This document shows, one piece after another, positions 21,056-32,999 of a DNA stretch of 64,000 nt (position 1 is the first letter of the stretch; every line of letters starts with the position of its first letter). Origin of the DNA: Prorocentrum cordatum (lineage: Eukaryota > Sar > Dinophyceae > Prorocentrales > Prorocentraceae); contig CAUYUJ010000364.1 of assembly GCA_963575745.1 (NCBI GenBank), positions 1 to 64,000 on the forward strand, in the 5' to 3' direction. The position numbers were made by a program, and so were the translations under genes. The notes beneath the pieces were generated by a model. The model saw only the letters and a program-made list of their open reading frames with translations, was not told where the DNA came from and did not search any database.

Positions 21056-22256
21056 GGTGTCGTATCTGACCCGGGACTCCCCCGGGACCCCCCCCGGGAC
21101 CTCCTCTCCCCCCCCCGTCGGGGAAGGGAAAGGGAAGGGGCTTCCCTTCGACTCAATGACGACGTTGCTCAAGGTCGGTACGGGGGGGGGGCGTCGTATC
21201 TGACTCGGGGGGGGGTCGCTACCCCCCCCGCTACCCCCCCCCCCTCCCGGCGGGGGAGGAATGAAAGGGAAGGGGCTTCCCTTCGACTCAATTACGAGGT
21301 TGCTCAAGGTCGGCTTGGCTGGAGCCCAGGGGAAGAGGAGTCCCAGGGGGGGGCGTCGTATCTGACCCGGGGGGGGGGTCGCTACCCCCCCCCCCCTCCC
21401 GGCGGGGGAGGGATCAAAGGGAAGGGGCTTCCCTTCGACTCAATTACGAGGTTGCTCAAGGTCGGCTTGGCTGGAGCCCAGGGGAAGAGGAGTCCCAGGG
21501 GGGGGCGTCGTATCTGACCCGGGGGGGGGGTCGCTACCCCCCCCCCCCTCCCGGCGGGGGAGGGATCAAAGGGAAGGGGCTTCCCTTCGACTCAATTACG
21601 AGGTTGCTCAAGGTCGGCTTGGCTGGAGCCCAGGGGAAGAGGAGTCCCAGGGGGGGGCGTCGTATCTGACCCGGGGGGGGGGTCGCTACCCCCCCCCCCT
21701 CCCGGCGGGGGAGGGATCAAAGGGAAGGGGCTTCCCTTCGACTCAATTACGAGGTTGCTCAAGGTCGGCTTGGCTGGAGCCCAGGGGAAGAGGAGTCCCA
21801 GGGGGGGGCGTCGTATCTGACCCGGGGGGGGGGGGTCGCTACCCCCCCCCCCTCCCGGCGGGGGAGGGATCAAAGGGAAGGGGCTTCCCTTCGACTCAAT
21901 TACGAGGTTGCTCAAGGTCGGCTTGGCTGGAGCCCAGGGGAAGAGGAGTCCCAGGGGGGGGCGTCGTATCTGACCCGGGGGGGGGGTCGCTACCCCCCCC
22001 CCCTCCCGGCGGGGGAGGGATCAAAGGGAAGGGGCTTCCCTTCGACTCAATTACGAGGTTGCTCAAGGTCGGCTTGGCTGGAGCCCAGGGGAAGAGGAGT
22101 CCCAGGGGGGGGCGTCGTATCTGACCCGGGGGGGGGGTCGCTACCCCCCCCCCCCTCCCGGCGGGGGAGGGATCAAAGGGAAGGGGCTTCCCTTCGACTC
22201 AATTACGAGGTTGCTCAAGGTCGGCTTGGCTGGAGCCCAGGGGAAGAGGTCTCCCA
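21056..22256 (+). repeat. 152-bp satellite array
   Basis: About seven to eight tandem copies. The phrase GGCTTGGCTGGAGCCCAG starts at about 21312, 21464, 21616, 21767, 21920, 22071 and 22223, so the unit is 151-153 bp. Each unit has a G-run, a C-run, GGGAAGGGGCTTCCCTTCGA and CAATTACGAGGTTGCTC. Left units are more diverged. Copies are nearly identical apart from homopolymer length. Confidence 0.95.
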
Positions 22257-22689
22257 GGGAAAGGGAAGGACAGAGACGACGAGTACAAAGAATGACGGAG
22301 ATGACGGCTCGAACGGAAAAGCCCCTCACACACGCCGACAGGGTCGGCGGATTTCCCATAGGTGTTGTACGGATGTTGTCACCTTGGGGATGTCCTGAGG
22401 AAGCTCCCAAGCCATTCGGAGCGGTCTTGGGACCTCCTTGGAGTATGTTGGAACCAGTCTTGAGCGACCTCGCACTATCTTGGCTACTATCTTGGACTAT
22501 CGAGAGCCCTCTTCGAGCCATCTGTGGCTACCTTGGGTTCTCTGACCGGTGGTTGCCATCCCCCCGTCCAGACCCAGTGGGAAGAGGGAGTGAAGGGGGG
22601 GTCGCTGACCCCAAGCCGCAAGCCGTGTCGCTCACTCCCACCCGCCCTCCCAACACATAGGCAGCATCCGAGCAATGGGGTCCCGATCT

Positions 22690-23230
22690 CGCTGAGTTCA
22701 AGAGTCCAGTCTGAAGCACAGAGCAGACACATGAGTGCACCCCTGCCGTTCCTGTCAAAAGACTATGCAACGTGATCGCGGGGCTCGCACGCATGCTCCA
22801 GATTTTGCCGCAAAGTTTACGTTCTATGGCTTTCGTCAGGGACCGCGAGCCTGCACGGAGCAGCCAAGATGGGCACCCCCTCGCCGCCCCTTCTGTCGCA
22901 CACCGATGCAGAATGACCGGGGGGCGGCCGCGCCTGAACTGGCTTTTGCCGGACGGTGAGCTCTGCACCGTGTATTGGCGAGGACGGTGGGTCTGCGCAG
23001 AGCGGACACGCTGAGGACACCGCCGCTGTCTTCGGCGAAAGCCAGCGCAAGTCGATCAATAAGGGCGCCCACGCATGATCCAGATTCTGCCGCGAAGTGT
23101 ATACTGCATGGTGTTTTGACAGGGGTGGCGGGCCTCTACAGAGCGGAGGGCACCCTCGCCGCCCCCGTCGAAAACGAGCGTGATGTGTTCACTGGGCGCC
23201 TCGCCGCGCCAGCGCACTCAGGATGGCAGT
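22690..23230 (+). repeat. About 150-bp unit array (family F), plus orientation
   Basis: Diverged units with GTGATCGCGGGGC, a GATCCAGATTxTGCCGC-like stretch, and GTTxTGACAGGGxxGGCG. The same unit occurs more regularly at 29430-29905 and in reverse at 24270-24620. Confidence 0.6.
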
Positions 23231-23324
23231 CTTCCCCCTCCGAGTGCCTCCTTCCTCTCTCGTTATCCGCGGCCCCCCTTCTGCCTGTCCCAGTCTCCCC
23301 TCCTGCACGCTGGGCAATTCGCCA

Positions 23325-23585
23325 AGATGGGGCGGCGCCGCCATGCGGGCTGCGCCATTGGGACTTCAGGTGGAGCTCCCTATGGGGCCACGAAACGTGT
23401 GAGGGGTGTGCCAAAATGGAGCGGCGCCGCCATGCGGGCTGCGCCACTGGGGCCTTAGATGGAGCTCCCTATGGTGCCACAACGAGTGTGGGGGGTGTAC
23501 CAAAATCGGGCGGCGCCGCCATGCGGGCTGCGCCACTGAGACCTCAGGTGGAGCTCCCTATGGGGCCACGAAGCGTGCAGCAGTC
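23325..23585 (-). repeat. 87-bp satellite (family E), inverted block
   Basis: Three units of GGTGGAGCTCCCTATGGGGC with ACGAAACGTGTGAGGGGTGT, the reverse complement of the 28.2-29.4 kb array. Confidence 0.8.
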
Positions 23586-23887
23586 CTGCCTCGCTGCCGA
23601 CCAACACAGGTTCACTGCGAGCCTGCGCACGGTCCAGCTGTTGCAGCACTGTGCGCTCTGCACTGCTCTTTGCCAGGAGCGGCGGGGGGTGGCGCATGGT
23701 CCCGGAGGGGGTGTCGCCGGTCGGGCGGGGGCGGGGATGCACATTCATAACGAACAGTGGTCGAGTTCCCAGCGAGAACGCCGCACGTTGTCTCGCTCAC
23801 TCCCACCCGCCCTCCCGCTACATATTGAAAACCCGAGTCTCAGCATGGGCAGTGGCCGCCATCGGCAACTATCGGGAACCAGTGCAG

Positions 23888-23980
23888 ATGCTCGCCAGGT
23901 GCGCGACTCCTGCGAGGTGCGCCGCACATGCCAGGTGCGCCGCACATGCCAGGTGCGCCACGAGCACCAGGTGCGCCACA
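23888..23980. repeat. 18-bp tandem repeat
   Basis: GTGCGCCGCACATGCCAG and variants, about five copies. A looser inverted counterpart (GGCGCxCCTGGTGCTCGTGG) occurs at 24625-24850. Confidence 0.75.
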
Positions 23981-24269
23981 TTGGGCAATATGTCCACCCC
24001 CCCACCACCACTGTCCGTATCAAAAACGCACATTCCAAGTATTCAGAAGAAAGAAGCGACATGGACTGGATTGGGTTGCTGTCGATTGGACTGGAGTAGA
24101 CTGGATTGAACTTGGTAGGCTGTACTCTACATTACTCTACCCGACTCTCATCTACCATCGGCACTATTAATATGTTCGAACCGACCCTAATCTGTCACTG
24201 CTCCTTGTGGATCTGCACTCCCTCCCCCACCCGACGGGCGACAAACCTGCGACCATGCGCTCCCCGGTC

Positions 24270-24620
24270 CGCTATTCTCATCACAAAAGCAATATTCAGC
24301 GCATTCGGCAGCAACATATTGGTTCATGATCTGGACCCCTGCGAGCATTTTGCATGTGTTGTTTGACAGGGACGGCGAGGGTGCCAGCATAGGGCCCGCT
24401 GCGCGCAGGGCCACCATCCATGTCAACAAAACAATGCAAGCTGCACTTCGCGGCTGAATCTGGATCTTGCGCGGGCACCCCTCGATCATGTTACATTTGT
24501 TTGACGGACGCCCGGGTTGTTGGTACATTGCTTGCTCTATGCAGGCTCGCCAGACATCATGATGTCCATTCCGCTGCGATTGTGCATTGATGTTCGACAA
24601 GGATGGTGGGGGCCGACATG
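24270..24620 (-). repeat. Family F units, inverted
   Basis: On the minus strand this reads TGATCGAGGGGTGCCCGCGC, GATCCAGATTCAGCCGCG and GCACCCTCGCCGTCCCTGTC, matching the family F unit order. Confidence 0.65.
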
Positions 24621-24949
24621 TTTCCCGACGTGCGCAGGAGCACCTGACATACTTTCTGCGCGTGCCCAGAGCCTGCGCCACATTGCGCGGCTGGAGCAAG
24701 CGGTGTTTGGCGCACGTGGAGCGCGTTGCGCATGTGGTGCAACAGACGTGCTTGGCACGCTTGGGCCCCAGGGGCGCCTGGCGCGCCTGGTGCTCGTGGC
24801 GCGTCGGGCACGCGTGGGGCACCTCGTTCCAGCATCTGGCACCTGGGATCTATATTGGTTCCCAGTAGCTGCCCATCCAACGACGACCGCTGACTATGCT
24901 GAGACTCGGGCACTACGTATGTGTTGGGAAGGCGGCTGAGAGTGGGCCA

Positions 24950-26030
24950 AATTGTCTGCGTTTAGGAGAGTCGTCTTGACTCTGCCCTACTCTAGTCTGA
25001 GCTACCCTCTTCCACCCTGCTCCCACTCTACTCTGCTCCTACTCGACTCGACTCTAATAGAAGATGCGCTCATCTACAATACGCTCAGCTGCTCGACTCT
25101 GGCTTACTTTTATTAAACCGTCTCTGATCTGCCATCTCCGCTCTTCTCTACCCGATCAGTTTCTTCCTCTACTCCTGGTCGACCCTACTGTACCATCTAC
25201 CCTACTCTGCTCTAGTCTACCCTGATACGTCTTACTCCACTCTGCTCTACTGGAGTCTGCTCTAATAGACTATGTGATGCTATATCCAACTCTACGCAAC
25301 CTATACCCTACTTCGCTCGACTCGAACCAACGCTATTATGCTTCACTCGGCTCTACGCAGTTGTACCCTCATCAGATCTAGGCTACTCGATATGACTCTA
25401 CAATCTAACCTACCCAGCTCTGTCCTTCACTACCCTGAACTTACGCTCATCTGCTCTGCGCTAGTGTAATGTGCTTTACTCCTGCAGTACTCTCTACTTC
25501 TACTCTACTCTGCTCCCTACTGCTATACGCTACTCTACTCCTACTCGTATCTGACCTGTTCTGCTTCACTACACGCGTGTGCTTTGCCTGCCCTATTGCC
25601 TTACGATATGCTCTGGTGTACTCTAGTCTACCCGGCTCCACACTGACATCTACCCGACTCTGTTCGTTCTAGTCCATTATGCCCTATTCTATTCTACGGG
25701 GCCCTACCCTGCTCTATTGTTGCCCAGTTTTCCCGTACTCTCTTGAACTCTGCGTTATTCGCTAGTCTACCCAATTATCTATCCACTGTGCTCTAACAGA
25801 CGTGGCTTGACCCTACAACCTTACCCTACTCTTTCCTACTAGAATATAATATATTCGCATTCAATTTCTAGGAACACCTCCTCTGCGCCACTCTTCCAGA
25901 CCCTACTCGGCCCTCCTCCTCTCTACTCTCGCTTGCTCTATTCCACGACATCAATATACGCGTCCCTATTCTATCCTATTGCACTTGATTCGACTCTGGT
26001 ATACTTGCGTCTACTATGGTATACTTATGA
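24950..26030. repeat. Degenerate TACTC/CTCTAC tract
   Basis: Over 1 kb of degenerate CTCTACTCTGCTCTACT-type sequence, with no G-runs or C-runs and much lower GC than the neighbours. Short related patches lie at 24100-24160. No coding frame is convincing. Confidence 0.8.
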
Positions 26031-26609
26031 TGTTGACGATGCTGGGCGGTTGTTGGGATGGCATTGGGATAGCCACAGGAAGCCATTGCACATACCAGAG
26101 GAAGCGGATGCAATACAGGGGAAGCCACGACGCCATTGCAATAACACAGAGAGCCATTTCAACCGTTTCGGACAACATAGGACGGGGAACGGGGATCGCA
26201 ATCGCAACTGTTTGGGGCAGCATTGGGGGAGAGTCGTCACTGGACCAGGTCTCAAGGGCGTGAGCTAGAAGTCCCATGCGCAAGCTTAGTTGGAGGCACA
26301 CGTGCAAATGGACGGTGGGTGTGCCAGCATGGTGTCTTGTGTGTGTGTGTGCATTGAGCATGCGTGGGCTTGCGCACAGCAGGCAGTATGTGGGCTCTCA
26401 CCGTCGTCCCTGATGAAGACCAAACAGAGGGTTCGTGGGGCATCTGCACACGACCTAGATGCTGGTGTTGCATTTTGTATGGTGCTTCCCGCCATCCTGT
26501 GGTGCTGGGTTAGTTCCCGTTTTGAAAGACAGCGCCACGCGATCCTTCCTCCGTCCTTCCTCCTCCTCTCCCCCCTCCCTCCCCCCATGCGTGCCTTTTA
26601 ACCTCTGCA

Positions 26610-26870
26610 TGTCGATTTCGTCACACCCCTCATACGCTTCGTGGCTCCACAGCGAGCTCCATCGGAGTCCCTAAATGCCAGCGCCCGCAAGCGCCCACCG
26701 CACTGATTTGGGCACACACACACCCGTACGTTTGAGCTCCACCGAAGGTCCGACGTGCCAGCGCCCGCATGCGCCCACCGCAGCCAGTGTGTCGTACCCC
26801 TCATACGTTTCGTGGCCCCATAGGGGGCTCCACCGGAGACCAACATGCCAACGCTCGCATGCGCATTGCC
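26610..26870 (+). repeat. 87-bp satellite (family E), three diverged units
   Basis: CCCTCATACGTTTCGTGGCC with GGGCTCCACCGGAG and GCCAACGCTCGCATGCGC. Same orientation as the main array. Confidence 0.75.
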
Positions 26871-26999
26871 CTGCCAACCACGCCCTCTTGCAATCTGAAG
26901 AGGCCGAGGCTCGACGGGAGAGGGGCGAGGCGAAATTAGGGATACCTCCGCGAGGCGTTCCGTGCCCACGCCAAGCGGAGGGGCTGTTCTGCTCGCGAA

Positions 27000-27720
27000 A
27001 ACGTGTGCACGCTGGCGCTGATTCCAACGCTCCCGCACTCCCGTCGGTAGGTTTGCTCTTTCCGCCAACTGTTTGCAATGGCTGTCCAAGCCTCTTGCTA
27101 CAACCCAGCCTTATTGTTCCCAAGTCCCAACTTCGTCATCATCCCAGCTCTCTGGCGTTTCGATGCTTCGTTTTCTCATTAGACCATCCTTCCTTCTTTT
27201 TCTCCCACTGGTATTTGTTTGTTTGTGTGTGTGTGTTCGTGTGTCTGCGCCATCGAGGACAGGGAGACGGCGGACCCCTCATGAACTGGCCTCGAACGAG
27301 GCGCGGGGCACACCGACGACTAGGATAGATTGGACGAGGCGGACAGCCGTTTCGTGCCCGTGGCCATGCCAGAGCCAGCCCCGTAGGCAAGGCCCCCCCT
27401 CATGCCTACCACCATTGGCCAGGGGGAGACGCTCTGGGGCCCCAGGGACCGCCCATCAATGGCCGCCTCCGTGGGAAGGGCAGCCATGATGGACGCAGCC
27501 CACCGCCGCCAAGTTGGAGGAGCTTCTTTTACTCGCGAACACGCGTGCACGATCCGCTTTCCCGTCAGTGGGTTTCCCGTCAGTGAGCTTCCCGTCAGTG
27601 GGTTTCACGATTCTCTGCACTGACTGTTCAGGTCACTGCGACAATTCAGCCTTTATGCTGGGGTCCGTCTTCATCCCAACCCTCTGGCGTTTCTCTTTTT
27701 CTTCTATCCAGCTGCTCACG
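27000..27720. repeat. Diverged 200-bp direct duplication
   Basis: The stretch 26990-27170 and the stretch 27525-27700 share an order of landmarks: a CTCGCGAAxACGxGTGCACG start, CCCGTCxGT units, and CATCCCAxCTCTCTGGCGTTTC. No conserved open frame is apparent. Confidence 0.5.
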
Positions 27721-28224
27721 GCAAGTCTCGCCGTCGTGCCAGCTCAGCACTCCCGGTGGCGACTGCTCGCGGGCGGGAGAGCCGTGATGAGGATGATGAT
27801 GACGATGATGACAAAGATTCCCTCCCCTATCATAATGCAGACCCTTCCCTGCAGCCCTTGGCATTCTTCCACGCCCCAACGTGCACACGGCACAGTGGCG
27901 GATTCTTCCCGTTGGTGTTTGTGGTGGTGTTTGCACCACAATTGCCATGCGCAGTTGTTGTCCCACCGACCTGCCATCGCCAACGATGGATCCCGATTAA
28001 TTCCCGTCCAAGGGTGTAAAGGCTTTTCGATTCTAGCGCGTGGCGCCACTCATGGCAACTCACACTAAGGGAAAGATGCAGAAACCTCAGGCGGATGATT
28101 CGTCACATGTCTTTTATATTTGGGCTGCTCCGCAGCTTTGAAGGCTGGGCCTCCAGCAGACACCGTTCAGGTGGCCACAGTGCGATCTTCGAGTTTTGAT
28201 AGTTTCGGCGCAGCGTGGAGCAAC

Positions 28225-29365
28225 AAAAAAACACATGCCAACGCTCGCATGCGCCCACCGCGCCCATTTCGGCACACCCCTCACACGTTTCGTGGCCCCA
28301 CAGGGAGCTCCATCGAAGGCCTAGATATCAGCGCCTGCATACGCCCACCGCACCCATTTGGGCACACCCCTCACACGTGTCGTGGCCCCATAGAGAGTTC
28401 CACCGAAGGCCCCAATGCCAACGCCCACATGCGTCCGCCGCACCCATTTTGGGTACACCCCTCACACGTTTGGTGGCCCCATACCGATCCCCACCGACGG
28501 CACACATTCCAACGCTCGCATGCGCCTTACCGTGCCCATTCGGGCACACCCTTCACCCACAGGGAGCTCCACCGAAGGCCCAAACGCCAGCGCTCGCATG
28601 CGTCCACCGCGCCCATCTCAGCACACTCCTCACAAGCTTCGTGACCCCATAGGGAGCTCCACCGAAGGCCCAAATGCAAGCGCTCGCATGCGCCTGCGGC
28701 ACCGCACCCATTTGGACAACCCCCTCACACGTTCCGTGGCCCCATAAGGAGCTCCACCGAAGGCCCCATTGCGAGCGTTCGCATGCGCCCGCCGCACCCA
28801 TGTTTGGGTACACCCCGTCACACGTCCCGTGGCCCCATACAGATCTCCACCGAAGGCCCAAATGCAACCGCCCACATGCGCCCATCGCAGCCATTTTGGC
28901 ACACCCCTCAGACGTTTCTGGCCCCAAAGGGAGTTCCATCGGAGTCCCAAATGCCAGCGCCCGCAAGCGCCCACCGCATCCATGTGGGTACACCACTCAC
29001 ACGTCCCATGGCCCGACAGGGAGCTCCACCAGATGCCCAGGTGCCAGCGCCCGCATGCGCCCACCGCACCAATTTGGGCACACCCATCACACGCTTCGTG
29101 GCCCTACAAGGAGCTCCACCAAAGACCCACATGCTAGCTGTCGCATGCGCCCGCCGCGCTAATTTTGGTACACCCCTCACACGATTCGTGACCCCATAGG
29201 GAGCTGCACCGCAACCATTTTGGCACACCTCTCACATGTTTCGTGGCCCCATAGGAAACTCCACCGAATGCCCACATGCCAGCGCTCGCATGCGCCCACC
29301 GCACCTGTTTCGGCCCACCCCTCACTCGCTCCGTGGTCCCATAAGGAGCTCAACCGAATGCGGTG
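28225..29365 (+). repeat. 87-bp satellite (family E), main array
   Basis: About thirteen tandem units. Each has GCCAxCGCTCGCATGCGCC, a CACCGCACCCATTT stretch, GGCACACCCCTCACACGTT and GTGGCCCCATAGGGAGCTCC. Because 87 is divisible by three, most frames stay open for hundreds of bases (for example HPFGHTPHTxRGPxGSSxEG); I attribute this to unit length rather than coding. Confidence 0.9.
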
Positions 29366-29429
29366 CATACAACGACGGTGCCCACAGCTGCATATAGTTG
29401 GGTCTCTCTCCAGGCTAATTTGCCAGGGG

Positions 29430-29905
29430 TGGTTGGGGGGCATTGCATACAGCAGGCAACATGCTGGCACCCCCGCCGTCCCTGTCAAACACTATACACG
29501 GTGATCGCGGGGCGCCCGGGTATGATCCAGTTCTGGTGCAAAATTCATTATTCATCGTTTTTAGTTGCAAGGGATGGCGGGGTGGCATTGTACAGAGCAG
29601 GCAATCTGCCAGCACCCCCGTCGTCTCTGTCGGAGACTGATGCAAAGTGATCGCGGGCCGCCCGCGCATGATGCAGAAATTGTTTAAAAGTGTAGTTTGC
29701 ATAGTTTGCATTGCAAGGGATGGTAGTGGGGGTGCATCGTACACAGCAGGCAATATGCGGGCACCCGCACCGTTCTTGTCAAAGACTAGTGCACAGAGAT
29801 CGCGGGGTGTCCGCGCAAGACTCAGATTTTTGTGCAATGTGAACTTCGCACTGTTCTGTTGCAAGGGATGGCGGGTGGAAGTTGCCTGTTTGGTGGGGGA
29901 AGGAG
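29430..29905 (+). repeat. About 150-bp unit array (family F), main block
   Basis: Three to four copies of a unit with GTGATCGCGGGGCGCCCG, TTGCAAGGGATGGCGGG and CAGGCAAxxTGCxxGCACCC, CCGTCxxTGTC. Period about 147-150 bp. Confidence 0.85.
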
Positions 29906-30131
29906 TTTACGAGTAAAGATCAATGGTAAACCTTCCCCCGAGGTGAAGAATGGAGTTCCAAGAGGAAACGCCCCAAATCAACTATGCCGCTGGTGGGGAT
30001 CGAATTACTTGATTTTGCGATGCGTGGCTCTGAAGTGGTCGTCGCGCCGTTGTTCCATGAAACGTAGGGTGTTGCCGAAAGGTGCCCCCACGTGTAGTCT
30101 CCTGGAGTCCTCATCCTCCGTCCTTCCCTTC

Positions 30132-30643
30132 TCATCGTTGTCGCCGGGTTTTCAAGAAGGTGATGCGATCGACCTTTTGTTGTTTCACCCTCTGACACCG
30201 AGCTCCAGAGCCACAAACGCTGTCGTACTCGTACACAGCTGTGATCATGTGCACACGCAGAGCTTGTGCTCTCAGCGACACAGTTGCGCTAAAGGTGGAA
30301 GCACCCAGTCGGGCCAGTCCTGAGCTATCGCCAAGCGTAAGCGTACGTGAGTTGATCGTCACGTCACGCAGCGCCCATGCTGAGCCAAGTTGAAATAATT
30401 TCACCCGTTATGAGAATCCCAGCCATGTTGAAGGACATGGTAGGGTGGTTGTCTGATTGACACCTTTGCCGAGCTGTCAGCCACCAGGCAGCCGCATGCC
30501 ATGTTCCTGCCCTTCGTTCCTTGAGACGCGTCAGACGTACCAACTCTGGTCGTCGTGCTCGCAGAGCCCCACACGAGGGTGTTGCGAAAGCGATCGCAAC
30601 AAATGACGAACTGTTCGAACTGGTACTTCCAATTCTCGGTCAA
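30132..30643 (-). CDS. Possible minus-strand exons, unknown
   Basis: Two adjoining minus-strand readings have balanced composition. 30643-30401 begins MTENWKYQFEQFVICCDRFR and contains NTLVWGSASTTTRVGTSD. 30404-30132 contains DVTINSRTLTLGDSSGLARL and VHMITAVYEYDSVCG. They are in different frames and would need a splice or indel near 30400. The region is free of microsatellites, unlike its surroundings. The plus strand also has a 163-codon frame ending at 30323. No family is recognised. Confidence 0.3.
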
Positions 30644-30714
30644 CGGCTGCGGTAGAAAAGAGGAAAATGTGATCTCCGTCCCGCCACCGCGCCTGGGTCA
30701 AAGGTCAGAGACCT

Positions 30715-31250
30715 CCAGCATGCTTACGGGGATCTTCCGAGGGGCTTCTCGGAAGCCTCTCAGAGTTGGTCTGCGGATGTCTTGGGGCCTCTCGGGGGCC
30801 TCTTGAGGCCTGATTCGTGCCTCTGCGGGACCTCCTTTGCTTTTTGGGGGCCTCTTAGGGGCCCGCTGGTTTGCTCGGGGGTTTATCGTTAGGAGGAAGG
30901 CGCGAATTGTCAGTTCGAGTTCCCCCTCTTGAGGGCCCTCTTCGAGACGTCTTGTGGCCATCTTGGGCCGTCTTGGGGACCTCTTGGGGTCCTCTTGCGG
31001 CGATCGTGGGGGCCTATGGGGTCGTCTTGGAGCGCCAGAAGTCTAGACAAGCGAGAACGCTAACATCGGTTCTGGTAAATCAATGAATGTTGCATTTGGG
31101 GGTCCCTGGGTGCTCCCTTGGGGCATTTCGGGTGCATCTTCGGCAATCTTCAGGCCATCTGAGGCCGATCTTCGGGCGACTCGGGGTCCTCTTAGACCGT
31201 CTTGGGGGCCTCTTGGGGCCCTTTCAGCTCGTCTTGGGGTCTTCTTGCAT
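30715..31250. repeat. TCTTGGGGCC degenerate repeat, block 3
   Basis: GGGGCCTCTTGGGG-type units interrupted at about 30870-30910. Confidence 0.7.
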
Positions 31251-31794
31251 CCAGAGCAGTCACGCGGGGACACGGGAAGGCCCTGTAACCCCCGAGAGCG
31301 GCCAGAATTCCAGGTTGTACCCCGCCACAAAAAATCATCATTCTATTCAAAACAGGGGACTCGGAGGGACGTGAAGACACTCCAACATGTGCCTCGAGGC
31401 ACGATGGCGGACGACGGGACGTGCGATCAGACTGGGAAAGTCGCGATGGACGCTGGTACGGCCCAGAGATAGGTATTCTCCAATCAGCGGTTGCTCTGAA
31501 GAGGTCTTAGCAAAGAGCGACAGAAAGACTTGGCGAACATGTCGGGCCGACGTCGGTGGGCGGCGGGGTTCCCAGGCTCCCGGTTGCGAGTTCCCGCCGA
31601 TCTCGGTGAGCGGCTAAGATCTTGGGTTCGGGGTCTGGGTTGCGGGCTCCGGGATGGATTCGGCGGGGGCCCTTCTTTCCGTCGAGAGCAGGAAGCACAC
31701 GTCAGAGAGGGACGATACTAGCTTACGAGAGGGATCGTGTAGCACACATCTCTTTACACAACATAAAAAGCACAGCGAATTGCGAGGGTAGAGA

Positions 31795-31945
31795 GCGCAG
31801 ACAAAGTAGAGAAAGAGAGAGAGAGATTACACGAGGAAAGAGAGAGAGAGAGAGAGATAGAGAGAGAGAGCAGACGAGAATTTACACCACTTATGGTACG
31901 TGCAGATACGGAGCAGACAGAGAGAGCGAGAGATTGTGAGAGGGT
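31795..31945. repeat. (GA)n microsatellites
   Basis: AGAGAGAGA tracts; a second set lies at 32440-32550. Confidence 0.9.
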
Positions 31946-32066
31946 GAATGCGTGCATATCATAGTGAGAGGGGGCCGAACGATTATTCGTTGTCCCTAGG
32001 TGCGTGGCTGAAGTGGGGATCCTCATTGTTGCGTTGTTTCGTTGTTGTTTGTTGTTGTCGTCGTCC

Positions 32067-32295
32067 CGCCCGCGACCCACCCCGCGACCCATTCCACGAC
32101 CCACCCCGCGACCCATTCCGCGACCCACCCCGCGACCCACCCGCGACCCACCCCGCGACCCAGACGCGACCCACCCGCGACCCGGCCCGCGACCCGGCCC
32201 GCGACCCACACCGCGACCCATTCCGCGACCCACCCCGCGACCCACCCCGCGACCCAACCCGCGACCCATTTGCGACCCATCCGCGACCTATTGCG
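32067..32295. repeat. CCGCGACCCA minisatellite
   Basis: About twenty degenerate copies of CCGCGACCCACC / CCGCGACCCATT, with 10-, 11- and 12-base units. All frames are open. Confidence 0.9.
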
Positions 32296-32455
32296 GCGGG
32301 CTCGTTGCTCAATTTGTAGAATTTTGGCCATTGCGGTGGGCTTGCCCAGAGCCTCGCAGACTGCCGACGTCCCCACCGTCCCCTCACTCGTATCCGCATC
32401 TGCGGGGTGCTATGTACAGATGTGTACACAGGGAATGGAGAGAACGATAGAGAGG

Positions 32456-32495
<40 letters not shown>

Positions 32496-32999
32496 GAGAG
32501 AACAGACAGAGAAAGAGAAGTTGACGGATAGAGAGAGAGAGAGAGTGAGCGAGTAACACTCATGGAGCAGATGCGTGTGAAAAGCTGACCCATCCACTCG
32601 AGAAGTGCTCCGAAATGCTCAGTTTGGTTTTTCTCTCTCGTGTGATCTATCAACTGGAAGGCGGGGTCCAGGGGTGGATTGGCTTGCGATTGCTCCGTGA
32701 TCAGCGCCTAGCGGATGACGGGCAGCGCGGTTGGACTCGAAGGGTCGCGCGACGGATGGTGGTCACAGGCCCAGAGGGAACACATTGATCAATTGGTGTG
32801 TCCATGGGGGGAATTGCTCGGTGTTGTTTTCTCCATCGGCGCGTGTCGGATGACGGAAGCGCGTATAGACTCGAAGAGTCGTGCGATGAACGTTGGTCAC
32901 AGGTTAGGAGGAAAAATGCTAGAGAGGTTTACGACATTCCGCCGACTCCGAGATGAGGCGGGGAGTCTACGATTGGGGCGTCGTGAGTTTCTTTGGCAC

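Noticed and set aside
28225-29365. CRISPR-like or protein-coding reading of the 87-bp array
   Set aside because: Units are directly adjacent with no unique spacers, the organism is eukaryotic, and open frames follow from the unit length.
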